A program made the translations under genes and the position numbers. 64,000 bases of DNA from the NCBI GenBank assembly GCA_964532465.1, contig CAZHHX010000002.1, positions 62,001 to 126,000 on the forward strand, read 5' to 3'. This DNA is from JAPLKB01 sp964532465. GTDB taxonomy: Bacteria > Desulfobacterota > Syntrophorhabdia > Syntrophorhabdales > Syntrophorhabdaceae. Positions 1 through 7,397 of the stretch are shown one piece after another. The stretch's first letter is position 1. The number at the start of each line of letters is the position of its first letter. The notes below the pieces were generated by a model. That model was not told where the DNA came from. It did not search any database and worked only from the letters and a program-made list of their open reading frames with translations.

Positions 1-144
1 ACCCTCGTTATACCGCACCCAAAGGTTGGTCAATGCCTCCTGATAGAGGTCCTCATCATTGAAAAAGGTAAAATGGCCGTTTAGTTTCTTTGTAATCCTT
101 TTCAACGTAGGGTTTATCCTTTGTACTAATTCTTCGAAATACAT
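1..144 (-). CDS. Sigma-70 region 2-like protein, N-terminal part
   Basis: The gene starts at ATG 144 on the minus strand and runs off the left edge, so only 48 codons are visible. The peptide contains INPTLKRITKKLNG followed by DEDLYQEALTNLW, the pattern of sigma-70 region 2.1-2.2 (the D-DLxQE core that contacts RNA polymerase). An AAGGGG ribosome-binding site lies about 7 bases upstream of the ATG. It is the first gene after the GAF-ANTAR protein, separated by a dual-hairpin RNA element and an intrinsic terminator, so its expression is probably gated by antitermination. It could be a small alternative sigma factor or a sigma-like phage-type regulator; the missing C-terminus (region 4) would decide. 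Confidence 0.6.
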   Translation of the reverse strand, partial: MYFEELVQRINPTLKRITKKLNGHFTFFNDEDLYQEALTNLWVRYNEG

Positions 145-223
145 ATTTCACCCCTTTGCTTCATTTCTTTGTTAATTTTTTCATCCCAATTCCTTTAAAA
201 AAAGAGTTGGGCGGCTGAAAAAT

Positions 224-264
224 AAAAAAAGGCGTCCGAAACACCAATAGTGTTCTGGACGCCT
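224..264 (-). terminator. Intrinsic terminator between the GAF-ANTAR gene and the sigma-like gene
   Basis: Read on the minus strand, AGGCGTCC pairs with GGACGCCT, the stem continues through AACAC/GTGTT, and the loop is about 5 bases. The second arm is followed directly by six to seven T residues. The structure sits in the 5' leader of the sigma-like gene and about 40 nt downstream of the two hexaloop hairpins, the position expected for an ANTAR-controlled terminator. Confidence 0.85.
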
Positions 265-304
265 ATGTCCTTATTTGCATTATTTTTCAGCTTTCTTTGC
301 TGAT

Positions 305-352
305 AGACATCAATGTCTTGATATTGAAGTATTAAGCACTCAATTGCTTAAT
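305..352 (-). promoter_or_regulatory. Candidate ANTAR-binding dual hexaloop RNA element
   Basis: The transcript directly after the GAF-ANTAR stop codon contains two hairpins. The first is ATTAAGCA-[ATTGAG]-TGCTTAAT (352-331). After a 12-nt linker the second is AGAC-[ATTGAT]-GTCT (318-305). Both terminal loops are six bases with A at position 1 and G at position 4. This is the published signature of ANTAR target RNAs (two tandem hairpins with A1/G4 hexaloops). An intrinsic terminator follows. The inference is that the upstream GAF-ANTAR protein binds here and permits read-through into the sigma-like gene. The second stem is only four pairs, which is its weak point. Confidence 0.65.
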
Positions 353-353
353 G

Positions 354-1586
354 CTATGTTCTCTTCCTTATTTCAGAAGAAAGAATTATTGCCTCTGAGA
401 CCTCTTTCATGGTCTTTCTTATGTCCATACTTTTTTTGTGTATCTTTTTGTAAGCCTCATCTTCTGAGATAACCAGTTCCTTCATAAGAATGCCTTTTGC
501 CTTTTCCACAATCTTCCTGGTTTCAAGAGCATCTCTGGCAGCAAAAATCTCCTGATTGAGATGGGTATTTTCTATTGCCACAGCAGCCTGGTTGGCAACT
601 GCCTGAAGGATACCTGTTTCCTCTTTATTAAAGGCATGTTCTTTGTTGGTATAGCTGTTTATTACACCTATTACCCTCTCTTTAATCATCATGGGTACGG
701 AAAGAAGCGAAGCAATTCCTTCTCTCTCTGCCATCTCAGGATACATAAACCCCGGGTCTTTTGTAACATCAAGGACTGTAATGGGCTTTTTCTTCAGCAC
801 TACCTTGCCGCTAATGGATTGGCCCACCTTTAAATTCGGCTTGTTTTTATAATCATCGCTCAGACTTTGAGTTGCAGAAATAACAAGCTCTTCTTTCTTT
901 TCGTCCAGAAGCATGATGGAGCATATCTTTGAATTCATCACTTTTGCAGTCATGGTAACAATCAGTTGCAATATCTCTTTGAGATAATAATCGGAAACTA
1001 TTGTCTGGGATACTTCTGATAAAAGATCCAATTGTCGCGCCTTCTTAACAACCTCGTCATAGATGATCGCATTTTCGATAGCGCTTCCCAGGTACCGGGA
1101 GACAGTGAAAAGGAGGTCTATCTGTGGCTGCGGGTGCGCGTATTCCTCCTTATTGCGAAGATTCATTACACCGACAACCTCATCTTTTGAGAGAATAGGT
1201 ATTGAGAGAAAAGATTCATATTTATCTTCCTCAAGTATGGTAAAAGCCTTGAATCTCCTGTCTTCATAGGCTTTGTCCGGTATGGCAACGGGTCTTTTCT
1301 CCTTTGCAGCCCATCCTGTTACGCCTTCACCCATCCTTAGTTTTATCTCGCCGAGATTCTTGTCTTCAGGATGACTGGAGGCGCTGAGAATAAGTTCGTC
1401 GTTTTTTCTGTCGTAGAGATAGATCAGGCATGAATCAGCAGTTGTAAGGTTCATAACCATCTCAACTACCCGTTTCAATAATTCTTTCAGTTCAAGGTTG
1501 CCGCTTATATCTTTTGCCACCTCATGCAGAATCATCAGTTCCTGTTCTTTCTGCTTCAATATTTCATGAATGTTGATATTCTCCAT
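354..1586 (-). CDS. GAF-GAF-ANTAR RNA-binding antiterminator
   Basis: Two GAF sensor domains (about residues 15-165 and 185-345) are followed by a C-terminal ANTAR domain (about 355-405; VEKAKGILM, then EDEAYKKIHKKSM and the EVSEAII helix). ANTAR domains bind tandem hexaloop hairpins and prevent termination. GAF domains usually sense small ligands; the ligand is not evident here. I chose ATG 1586 (MENINIHE) because AGGAG lies 6-7 bases upstream; an in-frame ATG at 1607, directly next to the stop of the preceding gene, would add seven residues. It is cotranscribed with the NrpR-like gene upstream. There is no receiver domain, so it is probably ligand-controlled and not phosphorylated. Its likely target is the hairpin pair directly after its stop codon. 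Confidence 0.88.
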   Translation of the reverse strand: MENINIHEILKQKEQELMILHEVAKDISGNLELKELLKRVVEMVMNLTTADSCLIYLYDRKNDELILSASSHPEDKNLGEIKLRMGEGVTGWAAKEKRPVAIPDKAYEDRRFKAFTILEEDKYESFLSIPILSKDEVVGVMNLRNKEEYAHPQPQIDLLFTVSRYLGSAIENAIIYDEVVKKARQLDLLSEVSQTIVSDYYLKEILQLIVTMTAKVMNSKICSIMLLDEKKEELVISATQSLSDDYKNKPNLKVGQSISGKVVLKKKPITVLDVTKDPGFMYPEMAEREGIASLLSVPMMIKERVIGVINSYTNKEHAFNKEETGILQAVANQAAVAIENTHLNQEIFAARDALETRKIVEKAKGILMKELVISEDEAYKKIHKKSMDIRKTMKEVSEAIILSSEIRKRT

Positions 1587-1607
1587 TTTCTTCTCCTGAG
1601 AGCGCAT

Positions 1608-2615
1608 TTATAAGTAAGCCCTGATTCTGTTTTCCATTTCTTCATACCGGAAAAGTCTGTTGAAGTCTATGAGTCCTGCCAGCGCGCGTGAATATGTACG
1701 AACACCCGTTTCTTCAAGGATTGATGCCGGGTTAAGCCCTCCGATAACTATAGCGCCGACTCTTCCTTCGCTTACGGGAATGTCAAGCAGGCTCTGCCCG
1801 GGCATACCGATTCTGACAAGCCCTCCGAGGCCGATCCGCTTCATTCTTACATCGATACGCTCCACAGCATCTCTGCTGTCGGCCGGGAATTCCCGAAAAC
1901 TTGCCCCTATTTTACCGCTGCCTGTTTTTATGGCGCTCAAATAATCGGTCATCCCGCTTCTAATAAAAACCTCAAGAGGATCTATGCTTGTTCCGTCATA
2001 CATAATAATTTCTGTAAATCTGAGAGGTTTCTTGTCCTGTAGTTCGAGAAGACCACCAAAACGGGAGACTACAGGAATACCATGTTTAAGGAGTATGCCG
2101 TTTAAGGTTATCGAGCAGACCGTTCCGACTCCTATCATACCATCAGGCACGTTTATATGCCCGAGGTTTTCTCCAGGTCCTAAAAATGTCATAAGATGCC
2201 CCATGGCATATCCGTCAGCATAAACCCTGCTTATTTCAGGTATGTTTTTTGCAAACAGCCCCGGTTCAACAATAGTTACATTAATCACAACAGCGCCTGA
2301 TGCACTATTAAGATCAAAGTTCATTTTATACGTCATCTGGTCAATCTTTGCGGATAAAAATCCTACTTTTTCAATTATTACAGAGGAATTCAATTCAATC
2401 AGGCCCCGCTCAGTAATGCTGTAACCAAGCTTTCTATTACTGCAAGTTAATCCTTCCTGATCCATTTTCTGAAGATAAAGTCTAACGGTTCGCTCACTCA
2501 TCTCGTGGCCCAGCGCCGAGATCTCTTCGGCAATTTTTGCGCTTACAAGAGAGGTTTCAGTGTTTTTCAACACATTAAGGATTAAAAGCTCTTTTCTTTT
2601 TATTTTCTCAAGCAT
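1608..2615 (-). CDS. NrpR-like transcriptional regulator (HTH + DUF128)
   Basis: A winged-helix domain occupies about residues 5-70 (MSERTVRLYLQKM as recognition region). It is followed by one NrpR/DUF128 regulatory domain with the glycine-rich stretches DGMIGVGTVCSITLNG and VSRFGGLLEL. Archaeal NrpR represses nitrogen assimilation genes and is released by 2-oxoglutarate; some archaeal versions carry two DUF128 domains, this one only one. It heads an operon with the GAF-ANTAR gene (20 bases between stop and chosen start). Its promoter region contains several CGGCAT/ATGCCG palindromes, suggesting autoregulation. The role in nitrogen control is inferred from family and has not been shown for this protein. 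Confidence 0.85.
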   Translation of the reverse strand: MLEKIKRKELLILNVLKNTETSLVSAKIAEEISALGHEMSERTVRLYLQKMDQEGLTCSNRKLGYSITERGLIELNSSVIIEKVGFLSAKIDQMTYKMNFDLNSASGAVVINVTIVEPGLFAKNIPEISRVYADGYAMGHLMTFLGPGENLGHINVPDGMIGVGTVCSITLNGILLKHGIPVVSRFGGLLELQDKKPLRFTEIIMYDGTSIDPLEVFIRSGMTDYLSAIKTGSGKIGASFREFPADSRDAVERIDVRMKRIGLGGLVRIGMPGQSLLDIPVSEGRVGAIVIGGLNPASILEETGVRTYSRALAGLIDFNRLFRYEEMENRIRAYL

Positions 2616-2710
2616 GGACGCTCCGGATTTTAATTATATATTATATCAATTAAAATCAATTTAATCACCTGTCATCTACACTATTATCGGCATTTTAATG
2701 TATTTCATAA

Positions 2711-2765
2711 GGCATTATTGCCGTTAATTATTTTTTAGTATAATCATATTTATACGGCATTTCAA
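2711..2765 (-). promoter_or_regulatory. Promoter and operator of the NrpR/GAF-ANTAR operon
   Basis: On the minus strand a -35 TTGAAA (2765-2760) and a -10 TATACT (2742-2737) are 17 bases apart. An ACGGCAT half site (2754-2760) lies between them and an inverted pair, ACGGCAATAATGCC on the minus strand (2724-2711), lies just downstream of the -10. A further CGGCAT half site is at 2688-2693. The positions suit repression by the NrpR-like product. Confidence 0.6.
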
Positions 2766-2795
2766 TAGTTATTTATCAAATTAGTTAATTAATCC

Positions 2796-2888
2796 TTGAC
2801 TTTATGATCGGCTATTTATTATATTCTATATTACATGTTGCTATCTTGTACGGCATTGTTATGCCGTTATAGTGGCAATGCAATGCCG
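2796..2888 (+). promoter_or_regulatory. Divergent plus-strand promoter with palindromic operators
   Basis: A -35 TTGACT (2796-2801) and a -10-like TTATAT or TATATT (2819-2825) stand at a spacing of 17-18. Downstream lies the perfect palindrome ACGGCATTGTTATGCCGT (2850-2867), and then a second imperfect one, GGCAATGCAATGCC (2874-2887). The same ACGGCAT word recurs in the divergent NrpR promoter, so the two promoters probably share one repressor. The only reading frame downstream is a 58-codon ORF. Confidence 0.6.
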
Positions 2889-2919
2889 ATCAATTAAAAT
2901 TAAAGAACATTAGGATCAT

Positions 2920-3096
2920 ATGGTCGAATGGTCAAAATCAGCAGATTTAACCTTTCCGGAATTTCACGGGATGATATCTTCTCAGGAAACTGAGACTGAG
3001 ACAAAAATACCTTTTATTGCTGATGTTCTTGATGAAAACGCAAAGAAGATACTCAATGCAGGCCTCACCTACGATAGGAAGCTAAGCCGGGGCTGA
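2920..3096 (+). CDS. Small unknown protein or truncated gene, 58 aa
   Basis: A 58-codon frame (MVEWSKSADLTFPEF... to ...YDRKLSRG) starts 53 bases after the operator palindrome and ends just before a repeat-rich segment. No clear ribosome-binding site is seen and I recognise no family. It is acidic and soluble, with no signal peptide. Its position behind a well-formed promoter and operator suggests it was the regulated gene of this locus. It may be the stump of a longer gene whose 3' part was replaced by the repeats at 3116-3265. It is not in a family I could name as an NrpR target. Confidence 0.3.
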   Translation: MVEWSKSADLTFPEFHGMISSQETETETKIPFIADVLDENAKKILNAGLTYDRKLSRG

Positions 3097-3115
3097 TATA
3101 ACAATTTCTCCCTCT

Positions 3116-3265
3116 AAAAAGGGCGGCGATTCATATTATACCAAGTTGCTTTCAAACAACAAACTATGATTTTTTGAAAGCTTACTTGGTGTTATGCCCG
3201 GTAATTCAGACTTATAATGTTTGACAGCGACTTGGTGTTAAATCTTGTGAAATGCTGCCCTTTTT
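3116..3265. repeat. Nested inverted-repeat segment with ATACCAAGTTGC ends
   Basis: Outer arms AAAAAGGGCGGC (3116-3127) and GCTGCCCTTTTT (3254-3265) are near-perfect inverted copies. Inside, ATACCAAGTTGC-TTTCAAA (from 3138) is matched by TTTGAAAGC-TTACTTGGTGTTAT (to 3194), and another ACTTGGTGTTA occurs near 3230. The 12-base ATACCAAGTTGC end is identical to the end of the inverted-repeat element at 40653-40777, so this is probably a member of a dispersed intergenic repeat family. No gene is seen in it. Confidence 0.6.
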
Positions 3266-3280
3266 GTGCTTATCAGAAAT

Positions 3281-3679
3281 TTAGAATATGCCGGCAACAC
3301 GCATACCAAGGATTATATTTATAAACATCATTACAATCATGATCCAGCCGAAAAATCGGTGTACAGGCTTTATCTTTCCTGCAGCCTTTCTTATCTTTAA
3401 CTGCATAAAACCGAGAACGGGCATTGTGATTGAAAGCAATGCTATCACAACCCCTGCATATCCATGCAACATCGTAAAAATGGGACGTTCGGAAAATAGG
3501 AGATAAAATACAATGACAAAAAAGCCGAGTATGGTCAGGGACGCACCGGAAACACCGAGAGACCTGTGCGCTTTAAGCCACCAGCGCTTCATTTTCATAT
3601 ATCGTGCTGTAAAAAAACCGAAAAGAAGGACAAAGAATCCTGTTATCATCAGGACAGCATGGATATTGCTTGTCAGCAT
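3281..3679 (-). CDS. Cytochrome b561-like four-helix membrane protein
   Basis: The 132-residue protein has four predicted membrane helices (about residues 6-24, 42-65, 68-92 and 108-130). A histidine sits in or next to each: H7, H38 in KAHRSLG, H71 in LHGYAG, and H in VHRFFGW. This pattern fits haem-b-binding membrane proteins of the cytochrome b561 type, which pass electrons across the membrane. GGGAGG precedes the ATG by about 9 bases. It stands alone with no redox partner next to it. Haem binding is inferred from histidine placement only. Confidence 0.5.
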   Translation of the reverse strand: MLTSNIHAVLMITGFFVLLFGFFTARYMKMKRWWLKAHRSLGVSGASLTILGFFVIVFYLLFSERPIFTMLHGYAGVVIALLSITMPVLGFMQLKIRKAAGKIKPVHRFFGWIMIVMMFINIILGMRVAGIF

Positions 3680-3857
3680 AGAGGAGCCTCCCTTCCTTTG
3701 TTATCAAACTCTATTTTCGTATAAACAGGCCGTTAATTCAATAAAATACATCAAATGCACTTGTTTCTTGTGGAGAATAAATTGTTATGGTAATCTTTTT
3801 TTATATTTAATCAATTATCGCCGCCAGAGGCGGTAGTTTTGACCGGGGAATAAAATC

Positions 3858-5024
3858 ATGCTAATGAACAAATTCAGTTCACAGAAGGCGCTCAGTTTCT
3901 CAGAATCGGTAATCAGGGAAATGACGAGGGTTTGTATTGAATATAAAGGGATTAATCTCGCTCAGGGTTTCCCGGATTTTCCAGCGCCAACAGAGATAAA
4001 GGAAGAAGCTGTTCGCGCGATCAGGGAAGATTTCAACCAGTATTCCATTACCTGGGGAACACCTCCTCTGCGACGTGCTATAGCCGATAAATTCTCTCAA
4101 TATAATGGCGTTCAGGCAGACCCCGAGAAGGAAATTACGGTTTGCTGCGGGTCAACAGAGGGAATGATTTCATCGCTTATGGCCATTGTAGACCCTGGAG
4201 AGGAAGTAATCATCTTTGAGCCTTTTTATGAAAACTACGGCCCTGACTCCATACTCTGCGGGGCCCTTCCGCGTTTTATTACTCTGCGGGAACCCGACTG
4301 GCGTTTTGATGAAAAGGAACTGTCTGAAGCCTTCAGCAACAGAACTAAAGCCATCGTCATCAATACCCCTAATAACCCTACCGGTAAGGTTTTTTCACGG
4401 GAGGAACTGGAGTTTATTGCCGGACTCTGCCAAAAATGGGGCGTTGTTGCCATAACCGACGAAATATACGAACATATCCTCTATGATGGCGCCGTACATA
4501 TCAGCATCGCATCCCTTGCAGGCATGGAAGACCGCACAATAACAGTCAATTCAATCTCAAAAACATACAGCCTTACAGGCTGGCGGGTGGGTTGGGTAAT
4601 TGCTGCACCGCCTATTACTGCCTCAATACGCAAAGTCCATGATTTCCTCACTGTCGGGGCGCCCCATCCGCTCCAGATGGCCGCTGCGCAAGCTTTAAAA
4701 ACAGAGCAGTCATATTATGAACGGCTTGTATCAGAGTACGGACAAAAGAGGGATTTCTTCTTTTCAGTTTTGATGGATGCCGGGTTCAGGGCTTTCAAAC
4801 CCTGCGGGGCTTATTATATCATGACTGATATAAGTCACTGGGGGTATTTTGATGATGTTGCCTTTGCCATGAAGTTAATAAAAGAGGCCGGGGTTGCGAC
4901 TGTTCCGGGCAGCGCCTTCTACAGTCGTCCCGGTTTGGGCAACGGCAAAGTGCGTTTCTGTTTTCCAAAGAGAATGGAGACACTGGAGGCAGCAGCAGAG
5001 CGCCTCCTTAAGTTCAAAGCATAG
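3858..5024 (+). CDS. Class I/II pyridoxal-phosphate aminotransferase
   Basis: This 388-residue fold-type I aminotransferase resembles the aspartate/kynurenine aminotransferase group. Visible motifs are GFPDFPAP near the N-terminus, NTPNNPTGK for the cofactor contact, TDEIYEHI (Asp binding the pyridine nitrogen) and SISKTYSLTGWRVGW with the Schiff-base lysine. The C-terminal GNGKVRFCF supplies the substrate-binding arginine. It converts an amino acid and a 2-oxo acid; the substrate cannot be told from sequence. Start choice lies between ATG 3858 and ATG 3864 (MNKFSSQ). It is monocistronic between two minus-strand genes. Confidence 0.9.
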   Translation: MLMNKFSSQKALSFSESVIREMTRVCIEYKGINLAQGFPDFPAPTEIKEEAVRAIREDFNQYSITWGTPPLRRAIADKFSQYNGVQADPEKEITVCCGSTEGMISSLMAIVDPGEEVIIFEPFYENYGPDSILCGALPRFITLREPDWRFDEKELSEAFSNRTKAIVINTPNNPTGKVFSREELEFIAGLCQKWGVVAITDEIYEHILYDGAVHISIASLAGMEDRTITVNSISKTYSLTGWRVGWVIAAPPITASIRKVHDFLTVGAPHPLQMAAAQALKTEQSYYERLVSEYGQKRDFFFSVLMDAGFRAFKPCGAYYIMTDISHWGYFDDVAFAMKLIKEAGVATVPGSAFYSRPGLGNGKVRFCFPKRMETLEAAAERLLKFKA

Positions 5025-5053
5025 AACGTCTAATTAGTCCCCCCCCTGAAAAA

Positions 5054-5950
5054 TCATGACTTTCTCACTGATTTTTGTTTCCCTTTAGCTGATTTACTGT
5101 TTTTCTGCTCAAGTTCTGCAATAACCTGAGCGCCCAGTAAAAGGATTATTGCCGCAGCTTCTATTGTAAGAAGGGTCACAACTGCTGTGGCAAAGGAACC
5201 GTAAATGAGATTCACCATGGATAGCGCCGAGTAGTACCAGACTAACACATGGCGGGCAATCTCCCACAGAATAGTTGCGGTTATTCCTCCTATCAGCGCA
5301 TAATGAAAGGTTATGCGCGCAACGGGCATAACCAGATATATGGAAGTAAGCATAAGCGCCTCACCGGCTGCCCCAAGGAAATAGAGCACAATTCTGGAAG
5401 AACCTTCAAGACTCAAACTCCATCCAAAAATTATCAATTGTCTTTTTTCAAGAGTATCCAAGGCCCCTGCAATAAATGAAACCAGCAATATGCCCACACA
5501 CAACGAAAAAATATACACATAAGGGATAATAGCGGAAACAAGAAATCGGCGGCGAGCCCTGGTACGGAGAGAAAAGATTACCGACATAGCGTTTTCAAGC
5601 ACTGAAAAGGCCATGGAACTAAAAAACAGCATAACCAGAAAACCGATAATACTAATCATTTTACGGTGTTCAATGAATAACCGTACCTGTTCTTTTAAAA
5701 TTGTCGCATAGCCCGGTATAACCATCCCCGTAAATCTTGATAAGATTTGAGTCAGTTGCTCCTCTCCCACAAAATGAGACAGCACAATCAGGGTAAGTAT
5801 CGACATGGGCACAATTGACAGCAGGGTATAATAAGCAAGAGCGCCGGATAACAGAAGGCCCTGATTGCGGTTGAAACCGCGCAACACCCTAAGCATGAAG
5901 CCAAGAGGCTTCCCTGATATCCAAAGTTCTTTTTGTCGTTTTTTCATCAT
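5054..5950 (-). CDS. YihY/BrkB family inner-membrane protein
   Basis: The 298-residue protein has about six membrane helices. It carries the family features GALAYYTLLSIVPM near residue 40 and YGSFATAVVTLLTIEAAAIILLLGA near the C-terminus. Family members were once called RNase BN in error; their function is unsettled, possibly transport. The C-terminus is a short lysine-rich cytoplasmic tail. The gene lies downstream of the sir2-like gene on the same strand with a 200-base gap, so it is probably transcribed on its own or by read-through. Confidence 0.88.
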   Translation of the reverse strand: MMKKRQKELWISGKPLGFMLRVLRGFNRNQGLLLSGALAYYTLLSIVPMSILTLIVLSHFVGEEQLTQILSRFTGMVIPGYATILKEQVRLFIEHRKMISIIGFLVMLFFSSMAFSVLENAMSVIFSLRTRARRRFLVSAIIPYVYIFSLCVGILLVSFIAGALDTLEKRQLIIFGWSLSLEGSSRIVLYFLGAAGEALMLTSIYLVMPVARITFHYALIGGITATILWEIARHVLVWYYSALSMVNLIYGSFATAVVTLLTIEAAAIILLLGAQVIAELEQKNSKSAKGKQKSVRKS

Positions 5951-6154
5951 TGATAATATTTATACAATCTTAAAACTTTTTTCACTTTCAGAACATTTCT
6001 GTAAGAAATATTATATTGCTGAATGCATCAGAAAATCAACTTTTCCTATGCAACCCTATGTGACGCCATTGACCTGTACGGGATAAAATCATTTTTTTCC
6101 GTGAAGAATCAAAACCTGAACAGTACCATCCTTACACAAATTAGGATATTTCTC

Positions 6155-6925
6155 CTATCCAATCAAGTTTTTTACTCTTTCAACAATTGCCGCCATTGTT
6201 GGACCCGCAGAACCGTTTATAATTATATCAGCCAGGTTGTCACAGGCTGTTTCATCACGGTTGATAATCACAAGTTTTGCTCCTGATTGTTTTGCAGTAA
6301 CAGGCATATAAGCAGCGGGTTGCACAACAAGGGACGATCCGATAACAATAAAAAGATCACAGGTTTCCGACCGTCTGTAAGCTTCTGCCGTTTCCTCTTC
6401 AGGCATGGACTGACCGAAGGAAATGGTTGCAGGTTTGAGGAGACCGCCGCAGGCATCACAACAGGGTGCCTTTCCTTCTTTTGACCGTTTGGCCTGGATG
6501 TCGTCCCGCTCGTATCTTTTGTGACAGCTAAGGCAGCTAACATGCATAGCTGTTCCGTGCAGCTCCAACACTTTTTCTTCGGAATTGCCTGCCTTGAAGT
6601 GAAGTCCGTCAATATTCTGAGTTATTAAACAATCCAGCTTACCCAACTTTTCCATCTCCGCAATAGCAAAATGACCTGCATTGGGCTGCGCGTCTTTCAT
6701 GGAATCATACATCTCTGTCGCCATATCCCAGTATTTCTCGCGCGCCCTTTCTTTGGAAATAAAGTTCTGGAAATAGAAATCTTCCGGGTCATATTTGTCC
6801 CAAACTCCTCCGGGGCTCCTGAAATCCGGGATGCCTGATTCTGTGCTCAGCCCTGCGCCAACAAAGACAATAACACGCTTTGAATCTATTATCCATTCAG
6901 CTATCTGTTGAATTTTATCTTCCAT
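6155..6925 (-). CDS. cobB: NAD-dependent protein deacylase, Sir2 family
   Basis: This 256-residue sirtuin has GAGLSTESGIPDFRSPGG (NAD pocket, near residue 23), QNIDGLH, the catalytic histidine in LELHGTAMH, and a zinc site formed by CLSCH and CDACGG. IGSSLVVQPA and IINRDET complete the Rossmann part. It removes acetyl or longer acyl groups from lysines using NAD. A GNAT protein and an ADP-forming acyl-CoA synthetase follow divergently within 4 kb, a grouping that recalls Pat/CobB control of acyl-CoA synthetases. The promoter is predicted at 7088-7116. Confidence 0.93.
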   Translation of the reverse strand: MEDKIQQIAEWIIDSKRVIVFVGAGLSTESGIPDFRSPGGVWDKYDPEDFYFQNFISKERAREKYWDMATEMYDSMKDAQPNAGHFAIAEMEKLGKLDCLITQNIDGLHFKAGNSEEKVLELHGTAMHVSCLSCHKRYERDDIQAKRSKEGKAPCCDACGGLLKPATISFGQSMPEEETAEAYRRSETCDLFIVIGSSLVVQPAAYMPVTAKQSGAKLVIINRDETACDNLADIIINGSAGPTMAAIVERVKNLIG

Positions 6926-7087
6926 TCCTTTACTCCTTTGCCTGCTCCGGCAGGCTTAAAATATGAACTCCCCTGTTTGTCAGACCGGGACCTTCAGGGG
7001 AAAAAGGGTCTTTAATATCTTCAGTAAAAAATAAACCCAATGGGCATCTATAAAACAAGGCTTATGCATATGCCCCATAAGAATCAA

Positions 7088-7116
7088 TAATATTACGACA
7101 TGAGACAAGGAGTCAA
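7088..7116 (-). promoter_or_regulatory. Predicted promoter of the sirtuin gene
   Basis: On the minus strand a -35 TTGACT (7116-7111) and a -10 ATATTA (7093-7088) stand 17 bases apart. The leader between here and the start at 6925 is about 155 nt and contains an inverted repeat ATGGGCAT/ATGCCCCAT (about 7038-7072) and CCCCTG/CAGGGG arms near 6970-7000. Their role is unknown. Confidence 0.45.
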
Positions 7117-7177
7117 GCCGGTTTTATAAAATGGATATAAAAAAAACCAATAGAAAATTTTATTTAACGGTTAGAAC

Positions 7178-7205
7178 TTGACTTTTCCTGAAAAAATGCT
7201 AAACT
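7178..7205 (+). promoter_or_regulatory. Promoter for the short transcript upstream of the GNAT gene
   Basis: A -35 TTGACT (7178-7183) and a -10 TAAACT (7200-7205) stand 16 bases apart. Transcription would begin near 7213 and meet the hairpins and terminator at 7317-7397 before the GNAT gene. Confidence 0.5.
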
Positions 7206-7212
7206 GCAATTT

Positions 7213-7378
7213 ATGATAGAAAGAAGATGCTATTCCAGTTTCCTTGGTTTTTATTATTATTATTTTAGGGACAGGTCTGCCTTCCTCTGTCAGTGCACAC
7301 AATGAACTGAAAAGAGGCCATGGGCGGACTTTAAGGGGCGCCCATGGCAAGGGTTATAAGATTGGAGCCATGGGTTAA
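7213..7378 (+). pseudogene. Small exported-peptide gene with an apparent one-base frameshift, or leader ORF
   Basis: The ATG at 7213 opens a 30-codon frame (MIERRCYSSFLGF...) that stops at 7303-7305. If one T of the T5 run at 7248-7252 is skipped, the reading continues as ...FIIIILGTGLPSSVSA-HNELKRGHGRTLRG... to a stop at 7376-7378. The result would be a convincing signal peptide (basic start, hydrophobic core, SVSA cleavage site) plus a short basic, Gly/His-rich mature peptide of about 25 residues. So it is either a frameshifted gene, a sequencing error in a T-run, or true frameshifting. In the unshifted frame it could be a leader peptide for the attenuator-like hairpins downstream. No family is recognised. 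Confidence 0.4.
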
Positions 7379-7397
7379 ACCTCTGGCTCTTTTTTTT
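7317..7397 (+). terminator. Attenuator-like hairpin pair with alternative pairing, upstream of the GNAT gene
   Basis: Stem A is perfect over ten pairs: GCCATGGGCG (7317-7326) with CGCCCATGGC (7339-7348). Stem B is GAGCCA (7365-7370) with TGGCTC (7384-7389) followed by eight T residues, an intrinsic terminator. A third structure is possible: CCCATGGC (7341-7348) can pair perfectly with GCCATGGG (7367-7374), which would destroy both stems and act as an antiterminator. The GNAT start codon is only 13 bases beyond the T-tract. Either the short upstream gene ends here or the GNAT gene is controlled by attenuation. Confidence 0.65.

Noticed and set aside
2850..2887. Second pair of ANTAR hairpins in the plus-strand leader
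   Set aside because: The stems leave six-base loops (TTGTTA and ATGCAA), but these lack the A1/G4 pattern; the perfect symmetry fits a DNA operator better.
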